Of a stretch of 64,000 nucleotides of DNA, positions 42,677 through 51,306 are shown one piece after another (position 1 is the stretch's first letter; the number at the start of each line of letters is the position of its first letter). Where the stretch lies: positions 1 to 64,000 of the forward strand of contig JBBECE010000013.1 of NCBI GenBank assembly GCA_040881985.1. The letters are read 5' to 3'. Made by a program: the position numbers and the translations under genes. Below the pieces are notes generated by a model. It was not told the origin of the DNA. It saw nothing but the letters and a program-made list of their open reading frames with translations, and made no database searches. Source of the stretch: JBBECE01 sp040881985. Lineage in GTDB: Bacteria; Pseudomonadota; Alphaproteobacteria; Rhizobiales; Devosiaceae.

Positions 42677-43616
42677 CGCCTTGCCATTCGAACGGGCCGG
42701 TCACGACCCGCTCCCCCATCAAAAACGCGTCCGCTACCAGCCACAGCGGCCGCGGATCGACCTCGCTTCGCCCCGCCGCGAGAAGTTCGGCAAAGCGCGC
42801 GTAGATGTCCTGATATTCGCGCGGCGGCGTATCGATTGTCACCTTGGCATCGACCAGCAAGCGCGCGCCGCCGCGTTCGAGTTTGAGTGTTGCGCCTCTC
42901 CCCGTCGTCACTTCGATCGTCCAGATTTCTCCCGAGGTCTCGCGCCAGTCGAAGCCCGCGCCGATTTTCGTGTCGCCGCCGATCAGGCGCAGATCGAGAT
43001 CGGCGGCAATCGGGGTTTGCCTGTTGGCCGGAAAGACCAGCTTGGCGCCGGTAACGAAAACGTCGCCCGGCATGATCTCCGTCAGGATCGACAGGGCATT
43101 GATGCCGGGATCGAAAACTCCGAACCCGCCCGGCGCCCAGACCCAGTCCTGGCTGGGATGCCATTTGCGCACGTCTTCGCGCCAATCGATCCGCGCCGCT
43201 TTGACGCCGTCGCGTTCCAATATTTCGCGCGCCCGCGCCACCGCCTGGTTGAACCGCGAATGCCAGGTCGCGAAGAGAACGCGCTTTCGTTCCGCCGCGA
43301 GCCGAACCAGATCGTCGAGTTCGGCGATCGAGGCGGTCGGCGGCTTTTCAATCAGCACGTGCTTGCCCGCCAGCAGCGCCTCGCGGGCAAATCCGTGCCG
43401 CACATGCGGCGGCATGTTAAGCGCCACCGAATCGAGGTTTGGCATCGCCGCATAGAGTTCGGCCGGCCTCGCGAAGCTCGGCACGCCCGCCACCTGCGCG
43501 CCGCTGCCGCTGACCACGGCCACCAGTTCGAACGCCGCGCTCGCCGCGATCGACGGCAAATGCTGGTCGCGTGTGATCTTGCCGACCCCGATCACGGCGA
43601 TCGAATGGCGTCCCAT
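42669..43616 (-). CDS. Gfo/Idh/MocA family sugar dehydrogenase, D-galactose/L-arabinose 1-dehydrogenase-like
   Basis: A 315-residue NAD(P)-dependent oxidoreductase. The Rossmann start IAVIGVGKITRDQHLPSI, VLIEKPPTASIAEL (the EKP motif), LFATWHSRFNQAV, and WHPSQDWVWAPGGFGVFDPG with NALSI closely follow the pattern of Azospirillum L-arabinose 1-dehydrogenase and pseudomonad D-galactose 1-dehydrogenase. It would oxidise the sugar at C1 to a lactone. No lactonase or sugar-acid dehydratase is adjacent, so the pathway is incomplete in view. First gene of the cassette with the cupin and the SDR. Confidence 0.85.
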   Translation of the reverse strand: MGRHSIAVIGVGKITRDQHLPSIAASAAFELVAVVSGSGAQVAGVPSFARPAELYAAMPNLDSVALNMPPHVRHGFAREALLAGKHVLIEKPPTASIAELDDLVRLAAERKRVLFATWHSRFNQAVARAREILERDGVKAARIDWREDVRKWHPSQDWVWAPGGFGVFDPGINALSILTEIMPGDVFVTGAKLVFPANRQTPIAADLDLRLIGGDTKIGAGFDWRETSGEIWTIEVTTGRGATLKLERGGARLLVDAKVTIDTPPREYQDIYARFAELLAAGRSEVDPRPLWLVADAFLMGERVVTGPFEWQGDV

Positions 43617-43673
43617 GATCGTCTCCCCTGGCGCCTATCTTCGCCGCTTGGCGCGGCGGCGCAAGAGGGGGCG

Positions 43674-44033
43674 CTAGATTTGGACGATGCAGACCTCGGC
43701 CGAGCCGGCGCCGAGGAAGCCGAGCTTCGTCGCCGCCGCTTTGGAGACATCGATGATCCGCCCGTGCACGAACGGCCCGCGGTCGTTGATCCGCAAATTG
43801 AGGCTCCGCCCATTGCGCTCGTTGGTCACCATGACGATGGTTCCGAATGGTAGCGTCCGGTGCGCCGCGGTCATCGCCGAGGGGTCCATCCGCTCCCCGC
43901 TCGCCGTCCGGTTGCCGGCCATCGCATACCAGCTCGCCCCGCCGCACTGCTGATCGCGGGCGAAATTCGGCGCCGCCGTCCCACCCACCACTCCGATCGC
44001 CGCGATCAGCGCGACGACTACTTTCAACTTCAT
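43674..44033 (-). CDS. RlpA-like secreted protein (double-psi beta-barrel)
   Basis: A 119-residue exported protein with signal peptide MKLKVVVALIAAIGVVGGTA. The mature part is a single RlpA/DPBB domain: GGASWYAMAGNRTASGERMD, AAHRTLPFGTIVMVTN and LRINDRGPFVHGRIIDVSKA, with Cys residues near both ends that could form a disulfide. RlpA proteins are lytic transglycosylases that cut naked glycan strands, but they normally carry a SPOR domain and a lipobox, both absent here; activity is therefore uncertain. Single gene. Confidence 0.88.
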   Translation of the reverse strand: MKLKVVVALIAAIGVVGGTAAPNFARDQQCGGASWYAMAGNRTASGERMDPSAMTAAHRTLPFGTIVMVTNERNGRSLNLRINDRGPFVHGRIIDVSKAAATKLGFLGAGSAEVCIVQI

Positions 44034-44166
44034 GCTTCGCCCAACCCAGAACTAATGAACGCGCGGCCGTACGGGCCGGATGGGGCCGTAACACGTCCGC
44101 AATGTGATATGAATCAGGCATCGGGTTAATAAATGAACAACCGTGGTGAATTGGTTGCGGCCTCGT

Positions 44167-45027
44167 TCACCCCGACGTCAGAATCGGCTCGAGATGATCC
44201 TCGAAGATCAATTCCGGATTGCTTGCCAGCGCCGCCTCGAATCTTTCCTCGGCTCGAAGCGAGATTCTGAGGAAATCCAGAAATCCTTGCCGCGCCTCCG
44301 GTGATCTGAAGGAATACTCGCTCCCCTCGAGTCCCGCGATCAGCCGCCGCTTCGTCGCCGCATAGACCGGGCTCGACCCCGGCGCGTTGCTCATCGAGCC
44401 CGGCTGCTTGACGTAGGTGTGCAGCGCCTCCCCGAGATGCAGGCTCGCCTCGACATGCGCGAAAGCGCGGATGATGAAGTCGAGATCGATGAGGCAGGGG
44501 AGCGTTGTGTCGTAAAGGATCGGCACTTTTTCCCGGTCCCAGAGCAGCATCGAATCCATCGAGAAGTTCAACCGCTTGTAGGTCGCCGAAAGCAGTTCGG
44601 TCCTGCCGGTGCAGCCGACCGTCCTGAGCATTCGCCCGTCCGGCCGCGCCACCTTGAGACCGGTGGTCACCAGTGGGTGGCGCGCCAGGGCTTCCACGCC
44701 GCGGGCCAGTTTGTCGGGGGCGAACCGGTCGTCGGCGTCGAGTTCGGCGAGATATGGATAGCGCGCCATCCCGATCGCGACGTTGCGGGCCCTCGACGAT
44801 CCGGTCGCAATCCCGCCCGTCGCCACATGGACAATCCTTCTGTCCTCGATCCCAGCTTTGGCGAGCACGCCCCGATAATCGGTCAGGTCGTCGGCAGAGA
44901 TCACCAGTTCGAACTCTTGATGGGTCTGCGCCAGAACGCTCTTGACCGCCCCCCCGATCGTCGCCTCGGCGCTATAGGCCGGCATGATCACCGACACCGG
45001 GGCGCTCAATTGTGAAAGACCTCGCAA
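44167..45027 (-). CDS. Glycosyltransferase family 2
   Basis: A 286-residue GT-A fold enzyme. VSVIMPAYSAEATIGGAVKSVL is the N-terminal nucleotide-binding start, SSRARNVAIGMA follows, and YLAELDADDRFAPDKL contains the metal-binding DxD. The C-terminal third (YVKQPGSMSNAPGSS onward) is acceptor-side sequence without a clear match. No membrane helix. The sugar and acceptor are unknown; cell-surface polysaccharide is likely. It is divergent from the hsp20 operon, 129 bases apart. Confidence 0.88.
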   Translation of the reverse strand: MRGLSQLSAPVSVIMPAYSAEATIGGAVKSVLAQTHQEFELVISADDLTDYRGVLAKAGIEDRRIVHVATGGIATGSSRARNVAIGMARYPYLAELDADDRFAPDKLARGVEALARHPLVTTGLKVARPDGRMLRTVGCTGRTELLSATYKRLNFSMDSMLLWDREKVPILYDTTLPCLIDLDFIIRAFAHVEASLHLGEALHTYVKQPGSMSNAPGSSPVYAATKRRLIAGLEGSEYSFRSPEARQGFLDFLRISLRAEERFEAALASNPELIFEDHLEPILTSG

Positions 45028-45057
45028 TTGCGGATTGACCTGCCCCGCCTGTACGGC

Positions 45058-45089
45058 CTTGAAGCGGGGTCAACTGCGGCCCATATGCG
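45058..45089 (+). promoter_or_regulatory. RpoH (sigma-32) promoter of the hsp20 operon
   Basis: CTTG at 45058-45061, an 18-base spacer and CCCATATGCG at 45080-45089 match the alphaproteobacterial RpoH consensus CTTG-N17/18-CYTATNTNNG at every fixed position but one. It lies 68 bases upstream of the hsp20 start, leaving a leader of about 60 bases. Confidence 0.7.
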
Positions 45090-45094
45090 AAGCG

Positions 45095-45156
45095 TTGCCC
45101 GGTGCCTGATGACGGGCCGGGCGGACCGTGTTGCTTGATCGCAAGGACGCCTGACC
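45095..45156 (+). promoter_or_regulatory. Candidate ROSE-like RNA thermometer in the hsp20 leader
   Basis: In the leader, GTTGCTT (starting near 45130) can pair with GCAAGGAC around GATC, so that the Shine-Dalgarno AAGGA sits inside the stem with a mismatched G region. ROSE elements of rhizobial small heat-shock genes mask the AGGA by pairing with UUGCU in this manner. The leader is shorter than most ROSE elements; the assignment is an inference from pairing and context. Confidence 0.45.
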
Positions 45157-45588
45157 ATGACCCGCATGTCGTTGTTTTCCTCGCCTTTTCTGCTCGGCTT
45201 CGACGAGATCGAGGCCCGTCTCGAGCGCCTCGCCAAGGGCGCCGATTCATATCCGCCCTACAATATCGAACGGGTTCCCGGCAAGGGGGGTGACGAAACC
45301 TTTCTGATCTCCATCGCCGTCGCCGGGTTCGCCGCCGACGAGCTCGAAATCACCAGCGAGGACAATCAGTTGATCATCCGCGGCCGCCAGTCCGACGAGG
45401 CCGGCCGTCAGTTCCTGCATCGTGGCATCGCCGCCCGCCAGTTCCAGCGCACGTTCCTGATTGCCGACGGCATGCGAGTCGAGGGCGCCGAATTGCGCGA
45501 CGGCCTGCTGACCGTCACGGCGCTGCGCCCGCACGCCGAAAAAGTCGCCCGCCACATCCCGATCCGTACCGCCGGGGTCGAGGCGTAA
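45157..45588 (+). CDS. Small heat shock protein, Hsp20/IbpA family
   Basis: A 143-residue alpha-crystallin-type chaperone that holds unfolding proteins in the cytoplasm. The N-terminus has the FSSPFLLGFDEIEARLERLA block of class A rhizobial sHsps, and YPPYNIERVPG opens the alpha-crystallin domain. ELEITSEDNQLIIRGRQ and FLHRGIAARQFQRTFLIADG are IbpA signatures, with C-terminal HIPIRTA as the IxI-type anchor. It has an RpoH promoter and possibly an RNA thermometer upstream, and is followed by a DUF1150 gene, a standard pair. Confidence 0.94.
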   Translation: MTRMSLFSSPFLLGFDEIEARLERLAKGADSYPPYNIERVPGKGGDETFLISIAVAGFAADELEITSEDNQLIIRGRQSDEAGRQFLHRGIAARQFQRTFLIADGMRVEGAELRDGLLTVTALRPHAEKVARHIPIRTAGVEA

Positions 45589-45614
45589 GCCGGCCAAGTC
45601 AAGGAGCGCGTATC

Positions 45615-45944
45615 ATGCACGATCACGACACCAATCAGATTTTTGCGCTTTCCGGCCCCCGCTCGGGCACCGGCGCTCCGCTGCCGGCTTCGCCGCGCGA
45701 ACCGCTGAAGGCCCTGACCATCGAGGAATTCGCCGCGCTCGGGGACGGCGAACTGGTCTATCGGCGCACCATTGTCGGTTCGGATCTGAAGCGGCTGGTC
45801 CCCGCCGCAAGCGCCGCGCCCGACGCGCAGAATTTCGTCGTGCTGTTCGGCGCCGGCGGCGCGCCGCGTTTCATCTCCGACGACGAAGGCCATGCCTGGG
45901 AATGGCTGGCCCAGACCGGCCTCAGCCTCGCGACGCGGCACTAG
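45615..45944 (+). CDS. DUF1150 family protein
   Basis: A 109-residue small protein following hsp20 by 26 bases, with AAGGAG before the ATG. ALTIEEFAALGDGELVYRR and NFVVLFGAGGAPRFISDD are the conserved DUF1150 segments. The family is confined to alphaproteobacteria, is nearly always next to a small heat-shock gene, and has no known function; co-regulation with heat shock is likely. Confidence 0.9.
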   Translation: MHDHDTNQIFALSGPRSGTGAPLPASPREPLKALTIEEFAALGDGELVYRRTIVGSDLKRLVPAASAAPDAQNFVVLFGAGGAPRFISDDEGHAWEWLAQTGLSLATRH

Positions 45945-45983
45945 CCCAGGCAGAGGATTGCAGGATTTGGAGGCGATTCCCGC

Positions 45984-46451
45984 CTAGGCGGCGTCGTGGG
46001 CGCGCTGCGGGCCGATGAGCAGTTGATAGAGCTTGTCGGCTTCCCGGGTTGCCCGAAGCTGCTCCACCAGCCCTTCCTCGCGCAGCGTCCGGGCGATGCG
46101 GGAAAGCGCCTTGAGATGATCGGCCCCCGCGCCCTGCGGGGCGAGCAGCACGAAGACGAGATCGACCGGCGCTTCGTCGACCGCGTCGAAATCGATCGCC
46201 CGGTCGAGCCGCACGAACAGTCCGACGACCTTGTCGATCCCCTTGAGTTTACCATGTGGCACGGCAATCCCGCCGCCAAGCCCGGTCGAGCCGCATTTCT
46301 CGCGTTCGACCAGAGTTTCGAAGACCGTGTGGGCATCGAGTCCGGTCGTTTCCGCCAGCTTTTCGGCGGCAAGTTGCAGCAGTTGGCGCTTGCTCGTGAC
46401 CTTGGCGCACGGCACCACGCTATCCTTGGTCAGGATTTGCTCGAGTTCCAT
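45984..46451 (-). CDS. ptsN: Nitrogen-regulatory PTS EIIA (EIIA-Ntr)
   Basis: A 155-residue PTS EIIA of the fructose/Ntr type. GGGIAVPHGKLKGIDKVVGL contains phospho-acceptor His66; VDLVFVLLAPQGAGADHLKALS is the second signature. In rhizobia PtsN links phosphorylation through EI-Ntr and NPr/HPr to potassium, nitrogen and carbon regulation. It lies downstream of rpoN and hpf on the minus strand, the usual order; the HPr and HprK that may act with it are encoded at 9.5-10.7 kb. Confidence 0.94.
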   Translation of the reverse strand: MELEQILTKDSVVPCAKVTSKRQLLQLAAEKLAETTGLDAHTVFETLVEREKCGSTGLGGGIAVPHGKLKGIDKVVGLFVRLDRAIDFDAVDEAPVDLVFVLLAPQGAGADHLKALSRIARTLREEGLVEQLRATREADKLYQLLIGPQRAHDAA

Positions 46452-46484
46452 GAAATGCCTTTGATTCCGGGGGTTTGAGGCTAG

Positions 46485-47054
46485 CTACTGGCCGGCTTGC
46501 AGGGCCGGATCGACCCAACCGATATTGCCATCGGCCCGGCGGTAAACCACATTCACGCCTCCATGTCCAGCGTGGCGGAAGACGACAACATCCAACTGTG
46601 CCAAGTCGAGCTCCATGACTGCCTCCCCCACCGTCATGGTTCGCAGATTCGCAGTACTCTCGGCAATCACCGGGGGTGAAAAATCTTCCTCAACCTCTTC
46701 ATCTCCCTCGGGGGAAGCCAGAACATAGGCGAGCGCGGAGCTCGTCCCCTGCTCGCCGCGCCGCCGTCCCTTCAGCTTTCGCTTGTAGCGCCTCAGGCGC
46801 TTTTCGATGTGGGAGGCCATCGCCTCGAAGGCGGCGATCGCTTCCCCGGCCAAAGCGCTGGCTCGCAGGATAACGCCGGTGTCGAGATGCACCAGGCATT
46901 CGGCCTTGTATCCCGACCCTTCGCGCTCCAGCGTCAAGTGGCCGTCATAGCCGCCGTCGAAATACTTGCCGACAATCTCGCCGATCCGCGTTTCGGCGCG
47001 GCCCCGCAGCGCCTCGCCGACATCCATGTTCTTGCCCGATACCCGAAGGCTCAT
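46485..47054 (-). CDS. hpf: Ribosome hibernation promoting factor, long form
   Basis: A 189-residue long-type HPF. The N-terminal S30AE domain starts MSLRVSGKNMDVGEALRGRA and includes GHLTLEREGSGYKAECLVHL and RLRRYKRKLKGRRR. The C-terminal dimerisation domain contains AVMELDLAQLDVVVFRHAGH and ends NIGWVDPALQ. It pairs ribosomes into inactive 100S particles in stationary phase. The ATG overlaps the rpoN stop by four bases. Confidence 0.94.
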   Translation of the reverse strand: MSLRVSGKNMDVGEALRGRAETRIGEIVGKYFDGGYDGHLTLEREGSGYKAECLVHLDTGVILRASALAGEAIAAFEAMASHIEKRLRRYKRKLKGRRRGEQGTSSALAYVLASPEGDEEVEEDFSPPVIAESTANLRTMTVGEAVMELDLAQLDVVVFRHAGHGGVNVVYRRADGNIGWVDPALQAGQ

Positions 47055-48577
47055 CGCAACTCCGTCTGGTTGGCGCCGGCCGCGACGCGCTTTTGCCTGC
47101 GGCGGATCACCGAGGAAGGAATGTGCATGGCCTCGCGATATTTGGCGACCGTGCGGCGGGCGATGTCGATGCCCTGCTCGCGGTTGAGCGTATCGGCGAT
47201 TGTGTCGTCGGAGAGGATGCGGACCGCTGCCTCCGCCTCGATCAGCCGGCGGATGCGATGCCGCACCGCCTCGGCCGAATGATCTTTCCCGCCGCTCGTC
47301 GAGGCGAGCGCGGTGGTGAAAAAAAACTTCATTTCGAAGGCGCCTCGCGGCGTCGCCACATATTTGTTGGCGGTCACGCGGCTAACCGTCGACTCGTGCA
47401 TCCGGATGGCGTCGGCAACCGTCTTCAGCGTCATCGGTTTGAGATGCGCGACCCCGTGGGCGAGGAACCCGTCCTGCTGCCGGACGATTTCGGTCGCGAC
47501 CTTGAGGATCGTCTGGGCCCGCTGGTCGAGACTCCTGGTGAGCCAGTTGGCGCTTTGCAGGCAGTCCGACAGGAACCGCCGCTCGCCCGGATCGCGCGTC
47601 CTTTTGCTCACCGCCGAATAGTACAAGCGATTGACCAGCACCCGCGGCAAGACGTCGGAATTGAGTTCGACCAGCCAGCCCCCGTCATTGCGGCGCCGGA
47701 CGAAGACATCGGGGATGACCGTCTGGATTGGCGCCCCGTCGAAGGCGAGCCCCGGGCGCGGGTCGAGATGGCGCAATTCCTCGACCATATCGGCAATGTC
47801 TTCCATCTCGGCGCCGACCGCCCGCGCCAGCGCCGCAAGTTCGTGCCGCGCCAATAGGTCGAGATTGTCGAGAAGCCCCTGCATCATCGGGTCGAGCCGG
47901 TCGCGTTCCCTGAGCTGCATGGCGAGGCACTCGGCGACCGTGCGGGCGAAGACTCCGACCGGCTCGCATCCCTTGACTTTCTCGAGCACCGCCTCGATGG
48001 CTCCGGTCGTCGTCCCGAGCTGGGCCGCGATCAATTCAATGTCGGCAGCGAGGTAGCCGGCCTCGTTGAGATTGTCGATCAGGTGCCGTGCGATCAGTCG
48101 CTCCTTCGGATCGCCGACGATCAGGGCTACCTGCTCGGCGAGATGGTCGGAGAGCGTCCTTCGCGCCGGAACAAACCGGTCGAGATCGGGTGCCTGCCCG
48201 TCGAACCCGGCCCCGCGCCCGTCCGTCCACGGCGCCCGCTGGGCCCTGCCTGAATCGGGACTGGCCTGCTCGGGAAAAACGTCGGCAACGTCGCAATCGA
48301 GACTGTCGGCAATGGCGTCGGCGCTATCCGGCCGCCCGCCGCTTTCCAGGCTCTCCGGAAGGTCCGCCTCCTCGCCGGCATCTCCGGCCGACTTGGGCTC
48401 GAGGCCTTCGGCGGACGCCTCTTCGCGTTCGAGCAGCGGATTGCGCATCAGTTCGGCTTCGACGAATTGGCTGAGGTCGAGGTGGCTGAGTTGCAGCAGC
48501 TTGATCGACTGCATGAGCTGCGGCGTCAGCGTCAGCGTGTGCGCCAGGCGTGCCTCGAGCCGCAGCGTATGCGCCAT
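47051..48577 (-). CDS. rpoN: RNA polymerase sigma-54 factor
   Basis: A 508-residue sigma factor for nitrogen, C4-dicarboxylate and other enhancer-dependent promoters. Region I starts with the leucine/glutamine-rich EARLAHTLTLTPQLMQSIKL; the acidic region II is shorter than in E. coli but evident (about residues 55-110). The core-binding domain follows, then the DNA-binding HTH, and the RpoN box ARRTVAKYRE at residues 473-482. It follows lptB by about 150 bases and is coupled to hpf. Confidence 0.97.
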   Translation of the reverse strand: MAHTLRLEARLAHTLTLTPQLMQSIKLLQLSHLDLSQFVEAELMRNPLLEREEASAEGLEPKSAGDAGEEADLPESLESGGRPDSADAIADSLDCDVADVFPEQASPDSGRAQRAPWTDGRGAGFDGQAPDLDRFVPARRTLSDHLAEQVALIVGDPKERLIARHLIDNLNEAGYLAADIELIAAQLGTTTGAIEAVLEKVKGCEPVGVFARTVAECLAMQLRERDRLDPMMQGLLDNLDLLARHELAALARAVGAEMEDIADMVEELRHLDPRPGLAFDGAPIQTVIPDVFVRRRNDGGWLVELNSDVLPRVLVNRLYYSAVSKRTRDPGERRFLSDCLQSANWLTRSLDQRAQTILKVATEIVRQQDGFLAHGVAHLKPMTLKTVADAIRMHESTVSRVTANKYVATPRGAFEMKFFFTTALASTSGGKDHSAEAVRHRIRRLIEAEAAVRILSDDTIADTLNREQGIDIARRTVAKYREAMHIPSSVIRRRQKRVAAGANQTELR

Positions 48578-48729
48578 CAGATCCGTCGCCCCACTCGCGC
48601 CATTGGCGGCCCGCCACCGCCCAACCGGCCAAACCTGCCAGAATCACTCCGCGCATACAAGTTCCGTGCCAGTGTGGTCGGGCGCGGCACGACAGCACGA
48701 TAAATTGATGGCGGGCAAGCGCCGCCTCC

Positions 48730-49476
48730 CTAGAGCGAGAACCGTTCGCCGAGGTAGACCCGCCGCGCTTCCGGATCGGCGGTGATGGTCTCCGGCCGGC
48801 CCTGCACCATCACCCTTCCCTCGTGGATGACATAGGCGCGGTCGACGAGCCCAAGCGTCTCGCGGACATTGTGGTCGGTGATCAGCACCCCGATGCCGCG
48901 GGTGGTGAGTTGCCTGACCAGCGCTTCGATGTCGACGACCGCGATCGGGTCGATTCCGGCGAACGGTTCGTCGAGCAGCATAAAGGCAGGGTCCGCCGCC
49001 AGTGCGCGGGCGATTTCGACCCGCCGCCGCTCGCCGCCCGACAGGGACAGTGCGTCCTGGCTCCCGAGGTGCCCGATCGAGAATTCCTCGAGCAGCCGGT
49101 CGAGCTCAGTCCGGCGCTCGCGGCGCCCGAGCTTTCGTCCCTCGAGAATGGCAAGGATATTATCCTTGACGCTCATGCCCCGAAAGATCGAGGGCTCCTG
49201 GGGCAGGTAGCCGATGCCGAGCCGTCCCCGCTGGAACAGCGGCAACCGCGTGATCACTCTGCCATCGAGCAGCACGTCGCCTTTGTCCGGCCGGACGATT
49301 CCCATGATGATCGAGAAAACCGTCGTCTTGCCCGCCCCGTTGGGGCCGAGCAACCCCACCGCCTCGCCGCGCCGCAGCGCAATCGATACATTGTGGATCA
49401 CCTGCCGCCGCCCAAAACTCTTGGCGAGCCCGTGGGCGACAAGCCAGCCCGTGGGATCGGGCCGTGCCTCGCTCAT
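48730..49476 (-). CDS. lptB: LPS export ABC transporter ATP-binding protein LptB
   Basis: A 248-residue ATPase powering lipopolysaccharide extraction from the inner membrane with LptFG. Walker A LLGPNGAGKTTVFSIIMGI, signature DALSLSGGERRRVEIARALA, Walker B FMLLDEPFAGIDPIAV and the H-loop VLITDHNVRETL are all present. It is the third gene of lptC-lptA-lptB, preceding rpoN, as in most proteobacteria. Confidence 0.96.
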   Translation of the reverse strand: MSEARPDPTGWLVAHGLAKSFGRRQVIHNVSIALRRGEAVGLLGPNGAGKTTVFSIIMGIVRPDKGDVLLDGRVITRLPLFQRGRLGIGYLPQEPSIFRGMSVKDNILAILEGRKLGRRERRTELDRLLEEFSIGHLGSQDALSLSGGERRRVEIARALAADPAFMLLDEPFAGIDPIAVVDIEALVRQLTTRGIGVLITDHNVRETLGLVDRAYVIHEGRVMVQGRPETITADPEARRVYLGERFSL

Positions 49477-49480
49477 CGGC

Positions 49481-49978
49481 TCAGCCGCCGGGGGTGAAGG
49501 TGCCGGTCACCCGGCCGCCGCCGCCCCCCCCGAATGAAGTTGTGCCGCGGGCGAAGTCGATGACGAGCAGCGGCCCCACGAAATTGCCGGCCGGGCTTTC
49601 GACTTCGACATTGCCGCTGATCGTCAGGACCCGGCCCGCAACGTCGAACTCGGCACTGTCCCCCGAGGCGGTCTGGCCCCCATAAGCGATCCTGGCGCGA
49701 CCCGGCGAGGAGAGTCTCTGCAAGTCGCTGCGCCCACCCTGGCCATAGGTGACGATCAGTCGCTCCGACCAGAGCGTGAACCCCGTTTGGCTGACCACGA
49801 CATTGCCCGAAAACACCGCCTGCCGCCCCGTCGTATCGATTTCGAAGAGGTCCGCGGTGATCTCGACCGGGGCGCTCGAGGCCCCCGGCCCCGAGAACGG
49901 GCTCTCCTGCTGCGCCCGAGCCGGGACACCGAGCGCCAGCAGGGCCAGCATCGCCAGGAGCAATGCTGGTCGGGTCAT
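49481..49978 (-). CDS. lptA: LPS transport periplasmic protein LptA
   Basis: A 165-residue exported protein, signal peptide MTRPALLLAMLALLALGVPARA. The OstA/LptA fold is seen as repeated beta strands: PVEITADLFEIDTTGRQAVF, GNVVVSQTGFTLWSERLIVT, then ASGDSAEFDVAGRVLTISGN. It forms the periplasmic bridge that carries LPS. It overlaps lptC by four bases and is followed by lptB after 4 bases. Confidence 0.93.
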   Translation of the reverse strand: MTRPALLLAMLALLALGVPARAQQESPFSGPGASSAPVEITADLFEIDTTGRQAVFSGNVVVSQTGFTLWSERLIVTYGQGGRSDLQRLSSPGRARIAYGGQTASGDSAEFDVAGRVLTISGNVEVESPAGNFVGPLLVIDFARGTTSFGGGGGGRVTGTFTPGG

Positions 49979-50622
49979 TGCGCCGCCTGCGGCGCGACGG
50001 CTGCTTGCGCCGGTTGGATAATCAGCCTCACGCCCTCGAAGCGCACACTACCGCGATTGGCATCGTAGACCATGAGTTCGGCCTCCAGCGTCGAGCCGTC
50101 GGGGAAATGGAAACTTACTCCCCCGTCGGCGGTGAAAATCTGGGTCGGCAGCTCGAGCCTCGCCCCGTTCGCCTCGCCCCGGATCCCGTCGCTCGTGGTG
50201 AGGTCGACCCTTTCCCCGGTATGCAGAAGCCTCGAGCCGAATTCGAACCGCCCCGACACGGCACGCACTTCGGCCGTGGCCCCGCCCAGGAACAGCATGC
50301 TCGCTTCGATGGCATCGAGCGCAACCCCTGTGGCCGCGCTCAATTGCGTCGAGGCGGTGTCGGCGACGAGCTCATAGCTCCCAAGTCCGGCGAGCGTTCC
50401 GGTCATGGTCGGCCGGTCGACGACCAGCCGGTCGCGTTCGAGCCTGAGGCCTTCGGCGCCGATCACGCCGCCGAACGAGGCGATGTAGATTTGCACCGCG
50501 AGCGCGGCAAACGCCAGGATCCCGATCAGCGGCACGGCGATCCGCAACAGCCGCACCAGAGCGTGCCGGCGCCTCAATTGCTGGAACACCGCCTCCCGCC
50601 CGGCCGTCCCGGCGCTACTCAA
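49975..50622 (-). CDS. lptC: LPS export protein LptC
   Basis: A 215-residue bitopic protein. A single helix VRLLRIAVPLIGILAFAALAVQIYI near the N-terminus anchors a periplasmic LptC/YrbK domain (FEFGSRLLHTGERVDLTTSD and related strands). It hands LPS from LptBFG to LptA. The start appears to be TTG at 50622. The sequence is divergent, as LptC usually is, and the call rests on topology, the strand pattern and the lptC-lptA-lptB order. Confidence 0.85.
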   Translation of the reverse strand: MSSAGTAGREAVFQQLRRRHALVRLLRIAVPLIGILAFAALAVQIYIASFGGVIGAEGLRLERDRLVVDRPTMTGTLAGLGSYELVADTASTQLSAATGVALDAIEASMLFLGGATAEVRAVSGRFEFGSRLLHTGERVDLTTSDGIRGEANGARLELPTQIFTADGGVSFHFPDGSTLEAELMVYDANRGSVRFEGVRLIIQPAQAAVAPQAAQ

Positions 50623-50691
50623 TTGCGCCTCGCCCGATGCGCTGCCCGGTCGTCCGCCGCATTTTCATCCTCGCGGGCTAGCGCCTCGTCC

Positions 50692-51306
50692 TCAGGCATG
50701 TTCGAATATGTCAATCTCACCCCAGCCGCCGAGGTCGAGCATCACCCGCGTCGGCAAGAATGAGAAACACGCCTCGGCCAGGCCCAGCCGTCCCTCGCGC
50801 TTGATCATCCGGTCGAGATGCCGCTTCAGATCGTGCAGATACAGCACGTCGGCGGCGGCATATTCGAGCTGCGCATCGCTCAGTGTCTCGGCGCCCCAGT
50901 CGGAACTCTGCTGCTGCTTCGAGAGGTCGACGTTGAGCAGTTCCCGGGCGAGGTCTTTCAGCCCGTGCCGATCGGTATAGGTTCTGACCAGCTTCGAGAC
51001 GATTTTCGTGCAATAGACTGGCCCCGCCATCACTCCGAACGTCGCGTAGAGCATCGCCACGTCGAAGCGCGCGAAGTGGAATATCTTGGTGATCGCCGGG
51101 TCGGCAAGAAGCTTGGCGATGTTTGGCGCCGCTGTCTGACCCTGGGCGATCTGGACAATGTCGGCGCTGCCGTCGCCCGGCGAGAACTGCACGACGCACA
51201 GCCGGTCGCGCACCGGATTGAGTCCCATGGTTTCGGTGTCGATCGCCACCTGCCGCGCATAGTTGGCAAGGCCAGGCAGATCTCCCTTGTGCAGCTGGAC
51301 GGTCAT
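50692..51306 (-). CDS. Ribonuclease D-like 3'-5' exonuclease
   Basis: A 204-residue DEDDy exonuclease. Exo I is VAIDTETMGLNPVRDRLCVV (Asp and Glu), Exo II appears in IFHFARFDVAMLY, and Exo III is LEYAAADVLYLHDL (Tyr and Asp). It lacks the HRDC domains of E. coli RNase D, as is normal for the short form encoded upstream of lptC in alphaproteobacteria. It probably trims structured RNA 3' ends. Cytoplasmic. Confidence 0.92.
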   Translation of the reverse strand: MTVQLHKGDLPGLANYARQVAIDTETMGLNPVRDRLCVVQFSPGDGSADIVQIAQGQTAAPNIAKLLADPAITKIFHFARFDVAMLYATFGVMAGPVYCTKIVSKLVRTYTDRHGLKDLARELLNVDLSKQQQSSDWGAETLSDAQLEYAAADVLYLHDLKRHLDRMIKREGRLGLAEACFSFLPTRVMLDLGGWGEIDIFEHA

